DNA of 64,000 nucleotides from Arion vulgaris (GCA_020796225.1 CM036775.1:7864893-7928892); one strand, 5' to 3'; counted from the stretch's first letter, positions 47,525 through 59,425 are shown. Notes: generated from the letters alone by a model not told the origin. Numbers and translations are program-made.

Positions 47525-48600
47525 TTGCTCTATGATCTCTTTATTGTCTCTCTCTCTATCTCTCTTGCTTTTTCTCTCTCTTTATCTTCTCTCTTGCTCT
47601 CTTTATCTTTCTCTCTTGCTCTCTTTATCTTTCCTCTTGCTCTTTTATCTTCTCTCTTGCTCTATTTATCTTTCCCTCTTGCCTCTTTATCTTTCTCTCT
47701 TGCTCTTTTATCTCTCTCTCTTGCTCTTTTATCTTCTCTTCCCTCTTTATCTTTCTCTCTTGCTCTCTTTATCTCTCTCTTGCACTCTTTATCTCTCTCT
47801 CTCTTGCTCTCTTTATCTTCTCTCTTCTCTCTTTATCTTCTCTCTTGCCTCTTTATCTCTCTCTCTTGCTCTTCTTTATCTCTCTTGCTCTCTTTATCTC
47901 TCTTGCCTCTTTATCTCTCTCTCTCTGCTCTCTTTATCTCTCTCTCTGCTCTCTTTATCTCTCTCTAGCTCTCTTTCTTCTTTATCTCTCTCTGCTCTCT
48001 TTATCTCTCTCCTTATCTTTGCTCTCTTTCTTCTCCTCATTCACATTCCATCTTACTCTCTCACCCTGTCTCTAACTCTCTGTCTATCGTTCTCTCTCTT
48101 TGATTCTCTTTTGTCTCTTTATCTCGCTCACCTTGTCTATATCTATTTCTCTCTCTCTTTCTCTCTTTGAATCTCTCTCACTCTTCTCTCATTTTCTCTC
48201 TCTCTTCTTCTCTCTGTCTCTTCCTGTCTTTCTTTCTCTTTCTGTCTCACTTTTTGTTTTTCTCTCTCTCTTTCTGTTCTCTCTCTCTTGCTTTATCTCC
48301 CTTTCTCTCTTTGTCTTTCTCTTTACCACTCTCCCTTTTTTATCTCTATCTCTTTCTTTATTATTTCCTCCACTCTCTCTCACACTCTCTAACATTCTAT
48401 CTGTTTCTCACTATCTCTCACTCTCTCTCACTTTTTCACACACTCTCACTCTCTTCCACTCTCTCACTCTCACCCTCTCTATCTCTCTCTCTCTCTCATT
48501 TTCTCACTCTCTACCCCCTCTAACTCTCTGTCTCTCGCTCTCTCTTTCTGATTTTTTTTCTCTCATTTTTTTCTCTTTATCTCTCTCTTTATCTCTTCGT
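47525..48600. repeat. CT-rich polypyrimidine tract, about 1.07 kb
   Basis: Irregular CTCT, CTTT and TTTATCTCT blocks; the plus strand is nearly all pyrimidine. The long Ser/Leu frames across it are composition artefacts. Confidence 0.95.
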
Positions 48601-48799
48601 ACCAAGTACAGTGAGCCAGTAAATCGGCCCAGAAAGACGAAAGAGGAGATAAATAATACCCTTTATCTTCTTCGTTGAAATCTTCAGAGCGAATATTTTC
48701 TCTTGGAGTGTTGATGATGTCGCTTTTGTTCACAGAAGACCTATGGAACAAACTGCTGGTTTGTGATCTTTCGCCCGTTTGTTCTTGGAAGCCACTTTT

Positions 48800-49260
48800 A
48801 CGGTGCTTTTACAGCGCCATCATGTCTAACCGTGATCATGTATACCCCACCTGTAGTTTAGGGGTATCTTTGGCTGAGTGGTTAAACCCTTTGCCTTGTG
48901 AGTCAAAGGTTGTTGGTTCGAATCCAGACCGCGCCGTTCTGTTCACGAGGGCAGTTTTTTTCAGAGACCCCTAGGATTGTTGCCGGAGCTACGGAGTTCG
49001 TGATTTGTGGAATACTCTCGGCAGGTGGCGTGCCATTTCTGCGGAGAGGGCCCGAGCCATATGGGGTAAACCCGGTGCAATGAGCAGTCAATCCTTCGGT
49101 TTTAAAACCCTTTTAAACCCCACTTATGTAGAGAATTGTGTTCTAGGATTTGAATCTCCGCACAGTCAGCTCCGCACATACACCAAAGAGGTGCAGCACC
49201 TGCCTGAGGCTGTTGTCGTCAACGCTTGCGATGGATGGTTATTATACTTCTATGTCTAGT
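48800..49260 (+). mobile_element. LINE L-D C-terminus split by SINE-A
   Basis: Flanks (48800-48859 and 49118-49260) join to a decayed C2H2-type tail parallel to 51100-51175. The insert is SINE-A. Confidence 0.8.
48860..49117 (+). mobile_element. SINE-A copy 7
   Basis: Head with GGTTCGAATCC; target duplication CCCCACCTGTAG / CCCCACTTATGTAG inside L-D. Confidence 0.92.
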
Positions 49261-49318
49261 TTTTCCCATTATCTGTTGTACCTACATCACACGCTTATGT
49301 TATTATTTTATTTGTGTG

Positions 49319-49485
49319 CAGTGGCGGCTCGTGATCATTTTATGTTGGTGGGACCAGATATTTTTTTCCGGATAAATCATGGTTTTTGGTTGCTATATAT
49401 TTTAATTTAAAAAAATAATAAATACATGTTACACATTATTTTTGGTGGGGCTGACCCACTAGCCCTTAATGACGAGCCGCCACTG
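49319..49485 (+). mobile_element. hAT MITE-2 copy 5
   Basis: Perfect termini and perfect 8-bp target duplication TTTGTGTG (49311-49318, 49486-49493). Confidence 0.96.
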
Positions 49486-49534
49486 TTTGTGTGTATCGTC
49501 AAGTGAAACCTAATACATAAAGAGTTTTCTTGTA

Positions 49535-50280
49535 CAGGTTAAGTGATTGCCTCTCCTTTCAAAGTTACTCGTTGTGCTTCCTTGTAGAGCAATCGGGATA
49601 TCTTTTCCTGAGATCCCTGATCTCAGTGTTTCTCTTCTCTTCTGTCTCGCTTCTCTCTCTCTCTCTCTTTGTTCTCTCTGTTGCACTTCTGACACCACTG
49701 TTGTAGTTTCTGATTTTGGTGGTTGATAGATGTTATTAAAGTGATGGTTTTCAAACAACGTTACAGAACACAAACCCAGTCTGGTAGACTTCATATGTAT
49801 TTATTTGATGTTATCCCTCTAGACATAAAACACGTCCATTCATCAATCGTGTTTATGTTGGTCTCTCTGTGTTTACTACCGTTTCTACGCCGTCACTACA
49901 CAACTACGTCGATTAGTTTTACTACGTCAGGTCTTGTTTAGTGTTGCCATACTGCTTATAGTGGACAGATGCAGATTTAGCGCGCAAACACTACGGTCAG
50001 CTAATAAGAATATCTAAATATCTACCAACTACACACTAAAACTAACTGTCTGGTTCATCAGCTGCCACTTGGGGAGGGGGAAGGGGGAGGGGGACTGCTA
50101 CTACATCTCTCTCTCTTCCTTTCTGTCTCTCTTTGAGTTCCTAGTCATATCGGAGACGGATGATAAAACATTGGTCCAGTGTTCAAGTTGAGCACGTAAA
50201 AGAACCTTTGTAGTCCAAAATCGAGAAAATCAGGCTGGAAAGACGCGGCCCGAACACAATTCGTTAGAAATACCACATCT
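49535..50280 (+). mobile_element. R6 SINE split by unknown sequence
   Basis: R6 5' half (49535-49640) and 3' half (50145-50275, GAGTTCCTAGTCATATCGGA) flank about 500 bp that I cannot identify. Confidence 0.7.
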
Positions 50281-50333
50281 AGAACTCTAGAACATATGTA
50301 TAATATTAGGATTTAACTCTGCGTATAATGTAT

Positions 50334-50408
50334 GTCCCCGTAGCGCAGTGGATAGCGCGCTGGACTTCTAATCCAGAGGTCGCGGTTCTGAATCCGCCGA
50401 TGTGGGAA
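50334..50408 (+). pseudogene. tRNA-Arg(TCT)-derived pseudogene
   Basis: The first 50 bases are identical to the intact gene at 56883, but the T arm reads CGCGGTTCTGAATCC and the 3' acceptor strand (CCGATGTGGG) no longer pairs well with GTCCCCG. Likely a decayed duplicate or retrocopy. Confidence 0.75.
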
Positions 50409-50684
50409 GTTTTTCTTTTTTACAAACACTCAATTTTCTTTTAAGTATTGCATGAATTTCTGAAATTCAAGTAGCAAGTATGAATGAGTCAGTTTTTTGT
50501 ATGAATTTCTGGTTGGAACGGTTTTTGTTGTTGGGGTCAAGTAAACATTCCATGTATTCTGAAAATGTGTATTTTGAATTAAGTTTGTCGCCCGTGTATT
50601 ACCGGGACGTGTTGGTTTATGACCCTGGTGATGGTTTGATGGGGAGGTTAAGTTTTGACACGATCAATCTATGATCGGTCCAAC

Positions 50685-50865
50685 ACTCTGCTCCGCACAT
50701 TCACTTTGTGACTATGACGTCTGTCGCTTTTCCTTGTGATGACGTAGTCGATGAGGTGCATTGTTAGGAACGGGGATGCATCCATGACGTTTTGTTTCGG
50801 GTGAAATAAGCCGGTCACGTTGCTCGGATGACTGATAAACGCATCACAAAACAGTTGATGTATGG
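50685..50865 (-). mobile_element. LINE endonuclease-domain fragment
   Basis: Frame-broken translation gives TSWMHPRS and the LIDYVITRKSDRR region, a conserved block near the end of AP-endonuclease domains of LINEs. Confidence 0.75.
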
Positions 50866-51019
50866 CTAACTTGAAGGGGGCAGACGTTCAGTTGGTGGAC
50901 AGAAAAAAAGCTTTGTACACTCTAAAGTGTGTCTCCAATTCCTCGGTATCCACCACGTGCTGTGAATATCTAGCACAAGATCGCAAAATGTACACAACAA
51001 AACAACACAAGAGGAACTA

Positions 51020-51245
51020 GCATAGATGAGAATCATCGTGCCGTTGAGGCACAGAGAAAACGAGCTGAGCGAAAAGACAGAACACACAACACCCACCTGT
51101 CTGACCTTGATCATGTATGCCCCACATGTGGTAGGGGATTGTGTTCTAGGACTGGACTCTACAGTCACCTCCGCACACACCAGAGAGGTGAAGCAGCACA
51201 CTTCTGAGACTGTTGTCATCTTCATTTGCGAGAGACGGCTATTAT
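51020..51245 (+). mobile_element. LINE L-D C-terminus with C2H2 zinc finger
   Basis: Encodes CPTCGRGLCSRTGL and YSHLRTHQRGE with C-x2-C and H-x3-H-type spacing, a known LINE C-terminal finger. Confidence 0.82.
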
Positions 51246-51252
51246 TATCGGG

Positions 51253-51477
51253 GCTCGCAAGGGGAGCAAAGAATGGTAACAAGGCATGTCGTAAGAGGCG
51301 ACGGAGGTAGGGGCCTAGGGAAACTACCTTAGTAAATAAAAAGCGCCGCAGAAATGGGATGTACTGGCCTACTTGTAGGTGAGTAACTGGCACGACGTAC
51401 ACTCGCTCGTTATCTTAGGCTGAGAACATAAACAAATCACAACAAAGAGTGGTTAACATCTGGTCGATATGGAGAGA
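51253..51477 (+). mobile_element. R4 element
   Basis: Core CATGTCGTAAGAGGCGAC and the R4 body; ends GAAGTAGAAGAG. Confidence 0.87.
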
Positions 51478-51639
51478 TCAAACGAGAAGTAGAAGAGTTA
51501 AGTTTGAAAATTGTGTTACTAGGCTCTACTCGGCGTGCCATAACTAGTGGACACAGTATGTTTGAAAGTGTAAACGTCATTCTTTCGAATGACAACTACT
51601 CGGAGTTGTTTCAGTTTGTTTGATTATGTTATGTTATGC

Positions 51640-53230
51640 GATCGACGTCATGGCACATTGGGCATTCCCATTCGTGCTCTGTCCTCCGCTGCAGCTTCTT
51701 CTTCTTTCTTCTTTTGTCGTCACACTGCTACCGGGTTGTTGCCCAGTGTCGTGGTTTCTTTTTGTCTTGCGCTGTTCTGGTGGCTTGTGTGATTGTTATC
51801 TTTGCTCTTTCACAGGATTCTGCTAATTCATCTAACCATCTTTTCCGTGGTTTTCCTCTTACCTTCTTTCCCGATGTTCTGTTGTAGAAGACTCTGTATA
51901 CTGTGGAGTTTGGATGCATTCTTAATAAGTGGCCAAACCACTTCATTCTTTGTTTTCAATGTAATTCAAGCACGGTTTTGTGCCAACTTTCTTTCTTATG
52001 CTGATGTTGGTGATTCTGTCTTTTCTTGTGTTGTTGGTAACTTTTCGCAGGCAACGCATTTCACATGTAGTTATTTTTGTGACTGCGCTTTGCTCAATGT
52101 CCATGTTTGGCTCTGGTAACACAAAGTAGATATAACAATGATGTTGATCCTATGTTGCTTAGCCGTCTGTGAAATTTGTGGGTGCCTTAACAGTGGGGCT
52201 AGCTGGTAGGTTACAGCATTTACTTTTTGCACTCTATCCTCTATCTCTCTATCCAGTTTTCCGTCTTCTGTGAATATGCTTCCTAAGTATTTGAATTCTT
52301 TCACTTGGTTTATTTTAGTGCCATTTAGTGCCGCTGCAGCAGACATCCCAAAGTCCATTTGCTCACCGTACCCATGAGAAGTTGATTACTATTTCATGTG
52401 GGTTATGGCTTGGGATAGTCAACGGCTAACTGAGAGCGAACCGTACACAATAGCTGGCTGAAATCGAACACTCCACCGAAGGATAAACAACTGTGCAAAT
52501 AGGTGCTGAAGGTTGGTGCACGTACATTACGTTCTGATGTTTGGCTGTTTATATATCACAATAGAATGATACAAACTAGCCTAGAACAATCGAGGAAGAA
52601 GATTGCTATATCTTCTCTCTCTACCTCGAAGACGACACTGTCTGGTTTGTCAACATAACGCCTAATTCTCGAACTTGTTCCAGTGTCTGAGACTTGCCGT
52701 ATCAAATAAACGAGAGCGTACCGTATTGATGACATTGGCTCTGTCCATACTTCTACCCACTTGAAACGGGGTACTGGGCAGATGACGCTCATCAGCCCGG
52801 GAGGGCAGGTTGTCTACGGGTCGCTGCCCTGAAAGACAATAGCAACCTGCTGCCTTGTGGGTTTTGGCTGGGGACAGCAAAAGGCTAACGGAGAGCGAAC
52901 CAGTACACGCTGGTTGAAACCGAACACACCACCGAATAGATAAGCACATGAGCTCCAGTTGGCACTGAAGGCTGTGCGCGTACATTCCGTTCTTGATGTT
53001 TGGCCGTTTATATATCAGAATAGAATTATAAAAACGGCTTAAGAACATCAGGGAGAGAGAGAGAGAGATAGATAGAGAGAGAATCGGGGCATTGTTTGCA
53101 AAAAAGAGCTCACACTGGTTACCCTGCACTCCAGCATGTCCAGGTGTGTACAGGTAAGTCATTTTTTTTTTGATTGGGCCATCTGACGTTTTTGAAGGTT
53201 TCCCACCATTTAGCCAAAATCGAATGGGCA
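51640..53230 (-). mobile_element. LINE L-D region with nested L-C2
   Basis: L-D pieces at 51640-51695 and 52331-53230, the latter encoding TYLYTPGHAGVQGN (RNase H end). The part between 52400 and 52980 is rearranged. Confidence 0.78.
51696..52330 (-). mobile_element. LINE L-C2, 5'-truncated insertion
   Basis: GAA tail (seen as TTCTTCTTC) at 51696, RT C-terminal code (FKYLGSIFTEDGKLDRE, LCYQSQTWTL). Perfect 10-bp target duplication CCGCTGCAGC on both sides. Confidence 0.93.
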
Positions 53231-53297
53231 CAACATTTTGATCTTAACCAAAAAGCCCAGACGTGATCTGAAAATATAACCACGGCACCTACGACAA

Positions 53298-53695
53298 GTG
53301 TGAGTCGCAGTAGCATAGCTGTTAGTGAACTCGCTTTGGAGGCAAGTCGTCCGGGTCCCCTTCTTCTTCTTTGTGTTCGGTTTTGTATGCTCGGCTCGTC
53401 TAAACCATGAGATGGGTTGCCGCTATGAAGCTACATGTCAGTTGGAGTTCCTTGAGAGTTTCCCATAGTTTGTTCTGTAAGTTTCGTTCATGAGGTTATG
53501 TTTTGGTCCGTGTTTAATTCCATAGCGTGCGTGGAATATTTTATAGAACGTAACGACTCTCAGGTCGACCCAGACTCAATTAGATACCAGGAAAAGAACT
53601 GTGAAGTAAAGGCGGCCGACGTGATGTTGACCACATTACCCATGGTGCGCCGACGGTCAATGAAAAATAAGGACTTAACACTGTATTACCATATG
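53298..53695 (+). mobile_element. SINE-E copy 2 split by L-K
   Basis: Head at 53298-53354, body at 53525-53695 (CTCAGGTCGACCCAGACTCA). The insert is an L-K 3' end. Confidence 0.82.
53355..53520 (-). mobile_element. LINE L-K 3' end, uninterrupted
   Basis: Parallels 59690-59726 joined to 61141-61226, but lacks the hAT MITE between them. Ends in a GAA tail. Confidence 0.85.
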
Positions 53696-53879
53696 TATCC
53701 TTAGTACTATCAATTCACTTTTAGAACGTCTGATTTTCATCATCATCATCAAGGTACGTATAATTTATAGGACGTTGCTCTCTTTGAGCACATCTGAGAT
53801 TCACTCTGTCTCTAGCCAGTTCACCCACTTCATCGATGGTCATATTTATGGTTTCTTTAATATCTTGTAGCCCGCCCGA

Positions 53880-55535
53880 GTTGTTACTGGGGCCCAAATT
53901 TGGGGTTTAAAGAATAGAACCACTGTTACCTGCCACGCATGTCGTAAGAGGCGACTAAGTAGGTTCGATTGAAATCGGATGCATGTGCTCGCTAGAGAAT
54001 GCTAACCAGAAACAAATGCTTGCAGAAAACGGATGCACCAGGCCGTAAGGCGCATAACATAGTGCAACGACCTCACATTGAGGAATGGGATAACGGATTT
54101 ACGGTCGCCAATCTGCCTCAGAGATTTAGCCAAGCAGTAAGAATCTCAGACCTACCATCATGAGGGTGGCCACAACTTACTGCGGGAAGAGGTCGGCACA
54201 AACATGGAAACAGAAATCATAGGAATTATATCCTACAGAACTGCCCCAGTATGCAGACTTGAGAAGAAAGAGGTGGCCGGCCCACTTACACTAGTGTCCA
54301 AGACAAACTGTATGGCGTGGCTGATAATCTGAGGTAGACGGCTGCCTTTATTAGAGAATCTGAAATCTCAATCTAGTGAGAACGCATAAGACAAACTGTA
54401 TGGCGTGGCTGATAATCTGAGACAGACGGCTGCCTTTCTTAAAGAATCTGAATTCCCAATCTAGTGAGAACGCAGAAGACAAAATGTATGGCATGGCTGA
54501 TAATCTGAGGTAGATGGCTGCATTTATTAGAGAATTTGAAATCCCAATCTAGTGAGAACGCAGAAGACAAACTGTATGGCGTGGCTGATAATCTGAGGCA
54601 GACGGCTGCCTTTCTTAAAGAATCTGAATTCCCAATCTAGTGAGAACGCAGAAGACAAAATGTATGGCATGGCTGATAATCTGAGGTAGATGGCTGCATT
54701 TATTAGAGAATTTGAAATCCCAATCTAGTGAGAACGCAGAAGACAAACTGTATGGCGTGGCTGATAATCTGAGGCAGACGGCTGCCTTTCTTAAAGAATC
54801 TGAATTCCCAATCTAGTGAGAAAGCAGAAGACAAAATGTATGGCGTGGCTGATAATCTGAGGTAGATGGCTGCATTTATTAGAGAATTTGAAATCCCAAT
54901 CTAGTGAGAACGCAGAAGACAAACTGTATGGCGTGGCTGATAATCTGAGGTAGATGGCTGCCTTTATTAGAGAATCCGAAATCCTAATCTAGTGAGAACG
55001 CAGAAGACAAACTGTATGGCGTGGTGGATAATCTGAGGCAGACGGCTGCCTTTCTTAGAGAATCTGAAATCCCAATCTAGTGAGAAAGCAGAAGACAAAA
55101 TGTATGGCGTGGCTGATAATCTGAGGTAGATGGCTGCATTTATTAGAGAATTTGAAATCCCAATCTAGTGAGAACGCAGAAGACAAACTGTATGGCGTGG
55201 CTGATAATCTGAGGTAGATGGCTGCCTTTATTAGAGAATCCGAAATCCTAATCTAGTGAGAACGCAGAAGACAAACTGTATGGCGTGGCTGATAATCTGA
55301 GGCAGACGGCTGCCTTTCTTAGAGAATCTGAAATCCCAATCTAGTGAGAAAGCAGAAGACAAAATGTATGGCGTGGCTGATAATCTGAGGTAGATGGCTG
55401 CATTTATTAGAGAATTTGAAATCCCAATCTAGTGAGAACGCAGAAGACAAACTGTATGGCGTGGCTGATAATCTGAGGTAGATGGCTGCATTTATTAGAG
55501 AATCTGAAATCCCAATCTAGTGAGAACACAAAGAA
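53880..55535 (+). mobile_element. R3/L-G composite retroposon
   Basis: R3 head with core CATGTCGTAAGAGGCGACT (53880-53990), then L-G 3' coding sequence, an expanded terminal array and a short GAA end. Confidence 0.85.
54300..55530. repeat. 88-bp array from the L-G 3' end, about 14 units
   Basis: Units contain TGTATGGCGTGGCTGATAAT. A GACGG variant recurs at 54425, 54601, 54777, 55041 and 55305, that is every 2, 2, 3 and 3 units. Confidence 0.95.
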
Positions 55536-55844
55536 GAATATCACGTAACCATCTTCTTCTTGGTCTGCCTCTGCGTCCTGGGACCCTGCCCTCTAGTATT
55601 TTTCTTTCCAGGACATCGTGACGCTTGATGTGACCAAAGTATGTAATTTTTCTATATAGTATGTTGTTTATCAGCCAATTCTCTTTAACATTTAGTTCTT
55701 TCAGGACATCAGTGTTCTTCCTTTTTCTATCCATGGTATTCGTAGGATCTTTCTGTAGCATTTAGTTTCGAAGGACTGGATTTTCGTTCTTCTTGTTTGT
55801 GTGCTATATTCCAATTCTTAATTTCTTCAGTGGTCCAATGACAG

Positions 55845-56045
55845 GTCTTTCCGCAGTAAGACGGTCCACAGTAAGACAGTCTGCAGTAAGACGGTTCGCA
55901 GTAAGACAGTCCGCAGTAAGACGGTCCGCAGTAAGACAGTCCTCAGTAAGACAGTCCGCAGTAAGGCAGTCCGCAGTAAGGCAATCCGCAGTAAGACGGT
56001 CCGCAGTAAGACAGTCCGCAGTAAGACGGACCGCAGTAAGACAGG
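55845..56045. repeat. 15-bp minisatellite
   Basis: About 13 units of ACGGTCCGCAGTAAG variants; both strands stay open because 15 is a multiple of three. Confidence 0.95.
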
Positions 56046-56184
56046 ATGTTGGCCGTCATCACATTTATTTGTACTTGATCTGCCATCTTTCTCTTCCCCA
56101 GTTCGCAGAATTGATCTGACTGGCCTGGAAGGCACGCCATCAGATATTTGAATTTTAGTTACTCGTAGTTTCATGTTCTGCATC

Positions 56185-56463
56185 GAGAGCCGCTGTAGCG
56201 TAGTTGTTAATGAACTCGCTTAGCAAGGCTGGTGGTCTGGGTTCAGCTCCGCAATGCGCGTGGAATTTTTCCCGACCGCGACGGCTCTCAGGTCGACCCA
56301 GCCTCAACTGGGTACCAGACATGCTCTGGGAAAGTAAAGGCGGCCGGCGTGATGCTGACCACATCACCCATCGTGTGCCGTCGGTCAATGAAAAATACAG
56401 GCCTAACACTGTATTGACCTATATACCACGAGGTATGAAAGGGTTCCTTTTTTTTTTTTTTAC
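56185..56463 (+). mobile_element. SINE-E copy 3, complete
   Basis: tRNA-like head (GCCGCTGTAGCGTAGTTG, B box GGTTCAGCTCC) to T-rich end; target duplication ATGTTCTGCATC / ATGTTTTGCATC. Confidence 0.92.
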
Positions 56464-56882
56464 TATGTTTTGCATCACGTTCTTGGCAACATACTAAAAT
56501 AATCAGTATGTGCCATTGCTTACTTTCTGAAAGCAATGGCAAACTACTGAACGTATAAGTGGTGCCTAGAAAATAATTGACTAGTTTACTGTGGTTGATG
56601 GCTACGTCCTTTAGGATATGTTCCGATTTTCATTAATTTCTGAATGATTTCATATCACCTCAATATTAATTATATATATATATTTGTTTAGTACGTTATA
56701 TGTTATATAAGACTTTCTCTTATATAAGTAGTTTCTCCACACCGCTCTGTCCTGTGTAACTCGCTGAATCTCTTCCATAGAATTATGTATAAATATTTCT
56801 TCTCCTTCCCAGCAAAATTAGTTTAAATGTGGCTCTTGGGCGTATTCACTAATATTAGGAATTAACAAACCTTAAATTCTAT
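56464..56882. other. Unassigned sequence with an L-B scrap
   Basis: 56690-56820 is a decayed L-B tail (-). The rest is unassigned. Confidence 0.5.
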
Positions 56883-56955
56883 GTCCCCGTAGCGCAGTGG
56901 ATAGCGCGCTGGACTTCTAATCCAGAGGTCGCGGGTTCGAATCCCGCCGGGGATG
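56883..56955 (+). tRNA. tRNA-Arg(TCT), intact
   Basis: Seventy-three bases fold as a cloverleaf: acceptor GTCCCCG pairs with CGGGGAT, the anticodon arm is CTGGA-CTTCTAA-TCCAG with TCT in the loop, and the T arm has GGTTCGAATCC. No intron. A boxes and B boxes are canonical. It lies between LINE fragments L-B and L-F. Confidence 0.93.
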
Positions 56956-57034
56956 CTGGAAAAATTAATTTTTTTAATCAAGTTTTTGAAATAGAAAAAT
57001 GAATGGATTAGAGCAGTTCATGAAAGAACATCCT

Positions 57035-57400
57035 TCATCATCAAGGTGCGTATTCTTTATAGGACGTTGCACTCTTTGCAGCACATCTGAAATTCACTCT
57101 GTCTCTTGCCAGTTCACCCACTTCGTCGATGGTCATATTCATGGTTTCTTTAATATCTTGTAGCCATCTTCTTGGTCTGCCTCTGCGTCCTGGGACCCTG
57201 CCCTCTAGTATTGTTCTTTTCAGGCTTGATGTGACCAAAGTATCTAATTTTTCTGTATAGTATGATGTTTATCAGCCAATTCTATTTAACATTTAGTTCT
57301 TTCAGGACATCAGTGTTCTTTCTTTTTCTGTCCATGGTATTCGTAGGATCTTTCTGTAGCATTTAGTTTCGAAGGACTAGATTTTGAAAAGACATTAGAA
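57035..57400 (-). mobile_element. LINE L-F 3' region
   Basis: Encodes GRRGRPRRWLQDIKETMNMT and ends in an ATG-type repeat. Confidence 0.87.
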
Positions 57401-57454
57401 TGTTGAAATAATAAAGTTCCTACAAAATAATTTCCAGAAGCTTCTAAATTATTC

Positions 57455-57690
57455 TAAAAAACGTAATCACAAAGTACTGTAGTTTTACAAATTACAAAAA
57501 CAATGACAAACTACAGCAACGTTTCGACCATCAAGCAAACAAACAACAGGAGTGACAAATTAAAAAAACAAATGGACGACCTGCGTTGCTGTGTTATGTT
57601 ATTGTTTTTGTAATTTGTAAAACTACAGTACTTTGTGATTACGTGTTTTGCCAATCAAATAGTTTTACTGCAGTCTCATATATATTTTGT
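57455..57690. mobile_element. Fold-back, Penelope-like element, copy 4
   Basis: Arms at 57458-57532 and 57585-57655 share CACAAAGTACTGTAGT. The stem II region of the hammerhead-like motif is deleted (GCTTGATGGTCGAAACGTTG on the minus strand). Confidence 0.7.
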
Positions 57691-58390
57691 AAATTATTCT
57701 ACATACTTTCGTTTGGTAGCGAGCCATTTGGGTAAAACTCGGTGCAATGAAATAAAACTCGGTCCCTACGTTTTAGACTTTTCCATTTTTAGAACCGGGG
57801 ATGGGGGGATGAAGAAGGTAGAGACTATGACAGGGTTCTCAAAGGTGTACCCAGGCGCCCAGTTACATTTCTAGTTGCGCTCTAGGAAATCTCAAATCAT
57901 TGGTCGGCAACGTGGTGCCAGAAATGCATCCGGGTTACAAAAATCGAGGAGAAACATCAGGCCCATGATTCTCATAGGGATAAATTAAATGATGAAACAA
58001 AAGGTACGTATCATTTTCTAATTATTTCTATATTTCTTTTCTTTTGTGTATCTTATAACTTATTTATTAAGTTTTTGTGTATAGCACGCTTACGATTTTA
58101 TGTAGGATTTCAAGTGTGCCAGAACTTCAACAAATGAGAACCACTGGACTAAGGTATATTAGCAACAGACGGAACGTAATATAATTATAATTACTACAGC
58201 TGTAAGGTTTAAAGTTCAAAGGTTGGTTGTATATTAACTGGCTCTTGAGGGCGAGAAAAACACAGAACAAAATCCTGTTATTACTACATCAAGGAAACAG
58301 TAATTGGAAAATAAAACGACAGAAGCTGAGGCCAAAAGGGTTTTCTAACAGTTTTTGAAAATGCAAGCTCTTTATTTTACTGTAAACTTC
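57691..58390. other. Unassigned sequence with a SINE-A scrap
   Basis: 57713-57755 resembles the SINE-A body. The rest shows no feature. Confidence 0.5.
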
Positions 58391-58394
58391 AAAT

Positions 58395-59425
58395 ACTAAA
58401 AGAGATCACCAGAAAACATGGATTTATAGTGACGGAAAACATCGCTTTATAGCTATATAAAACATCGCTTTATAGCGATAAAACACATCACTTTAAAGTG
58501 ACGGAAAACATCGCGTTATAGCGACAGAAAACATCGCTCTATATCGAGAGAAAATATCGTTCTATATCGAGAGAAAATATCGTTCTATATCGAGAGAAAA
58601 TATCGTTCTATATCGAGAGAAAATATCGTTCTATATCGAGAGAAAATATCGCTTTATAGCGACAGAAAACATTGCTTTATAGCGATATAAAACATCGCTC
58701 TATATCGAGAGAAAATATCGTTCTATATCGAGAGAAAATATCGCTTTATAGCGACAGCAAATATCGCTCTATATCGAGAGAAAATATCGTTCTATATCGA
58801 GAGAAAATATCGTTCTATATCAAGAGAAAATATCGCTTTATAGCCACAGAAAACATTGCTTTATAGCCATATAAAACATCGCTTTATAGCGATATAAAAC
58901 ATCGCGTTATAGCGACAGAAAACATTGCTTTATAGCGACAGAAAACATCGCTTTATGGCGACTGAAAATAACGCTTAATATCGAAAGAAAACATCGTTTA
59001 TAGCGACAGAAAATATCGATTTATAGCGACAGAAAATATCGCTCTATAGCGAGAGAAAATATCGCTTTATAGCGACAGAAAATATCGCTTTATAGCGACA
59101 GAAAATTTCGCTCTATAGCGAGAGAGAAAATATCGCTCTATATCGAGAGAAAATATCGCTCTATATCGACAGAAAATATCGCTCTATATCGACAGAAAAT
59201 ATCGCTCTATATCGACAGAAAATATCGCTCTATATCGACAGAAAATATCGCTCTATAGCGAGAGAAAATATCGCTTTATGGCGACGAAAAACATTGCTTT
59301 ATAGCGACAGCAAACATCGCTCTATATCGAGAGAAAATATCGTTCTATATCGAGAGAAAATATCGCTTTTTAGCGACAGAAAATATCGCTTTATAGTGAC
59401 AGAAAATATCGCTTTATAGAAAACA
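58395..59425. repeat. 23-bp palindrome-bearing array, about 44 units
   Basis: Units centre on TCGCTTTATAGCGA or TCGTTCTATATCGA, each a short dyad, joined by AGAGAAAATA or CAGAAAATA. Confidence 0.96.

Larger units (their letters stand above)
53742..55800 (-). mobile_element. LINE L-F split by the R3/L-G composite
   Basis: L-F at 53742-53879 and 55536-55800 (ITYFGHIKRHDVLERK) with about 1.65 kb inserted, flanked by AATATCTTGTAGCC and AATATCACGTAACC. Confidence 0.83.

Noticed and set aside
47525..48680. Large Ser/Leu-rich reading frames
   Set aside because: Composition artefact of the CT-rich tract; no start context, domains or codon pattern.
55793..56183. Repeat-rich frames open on both strands
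   Set aside because: Explained by the 15-bp minisatellite.
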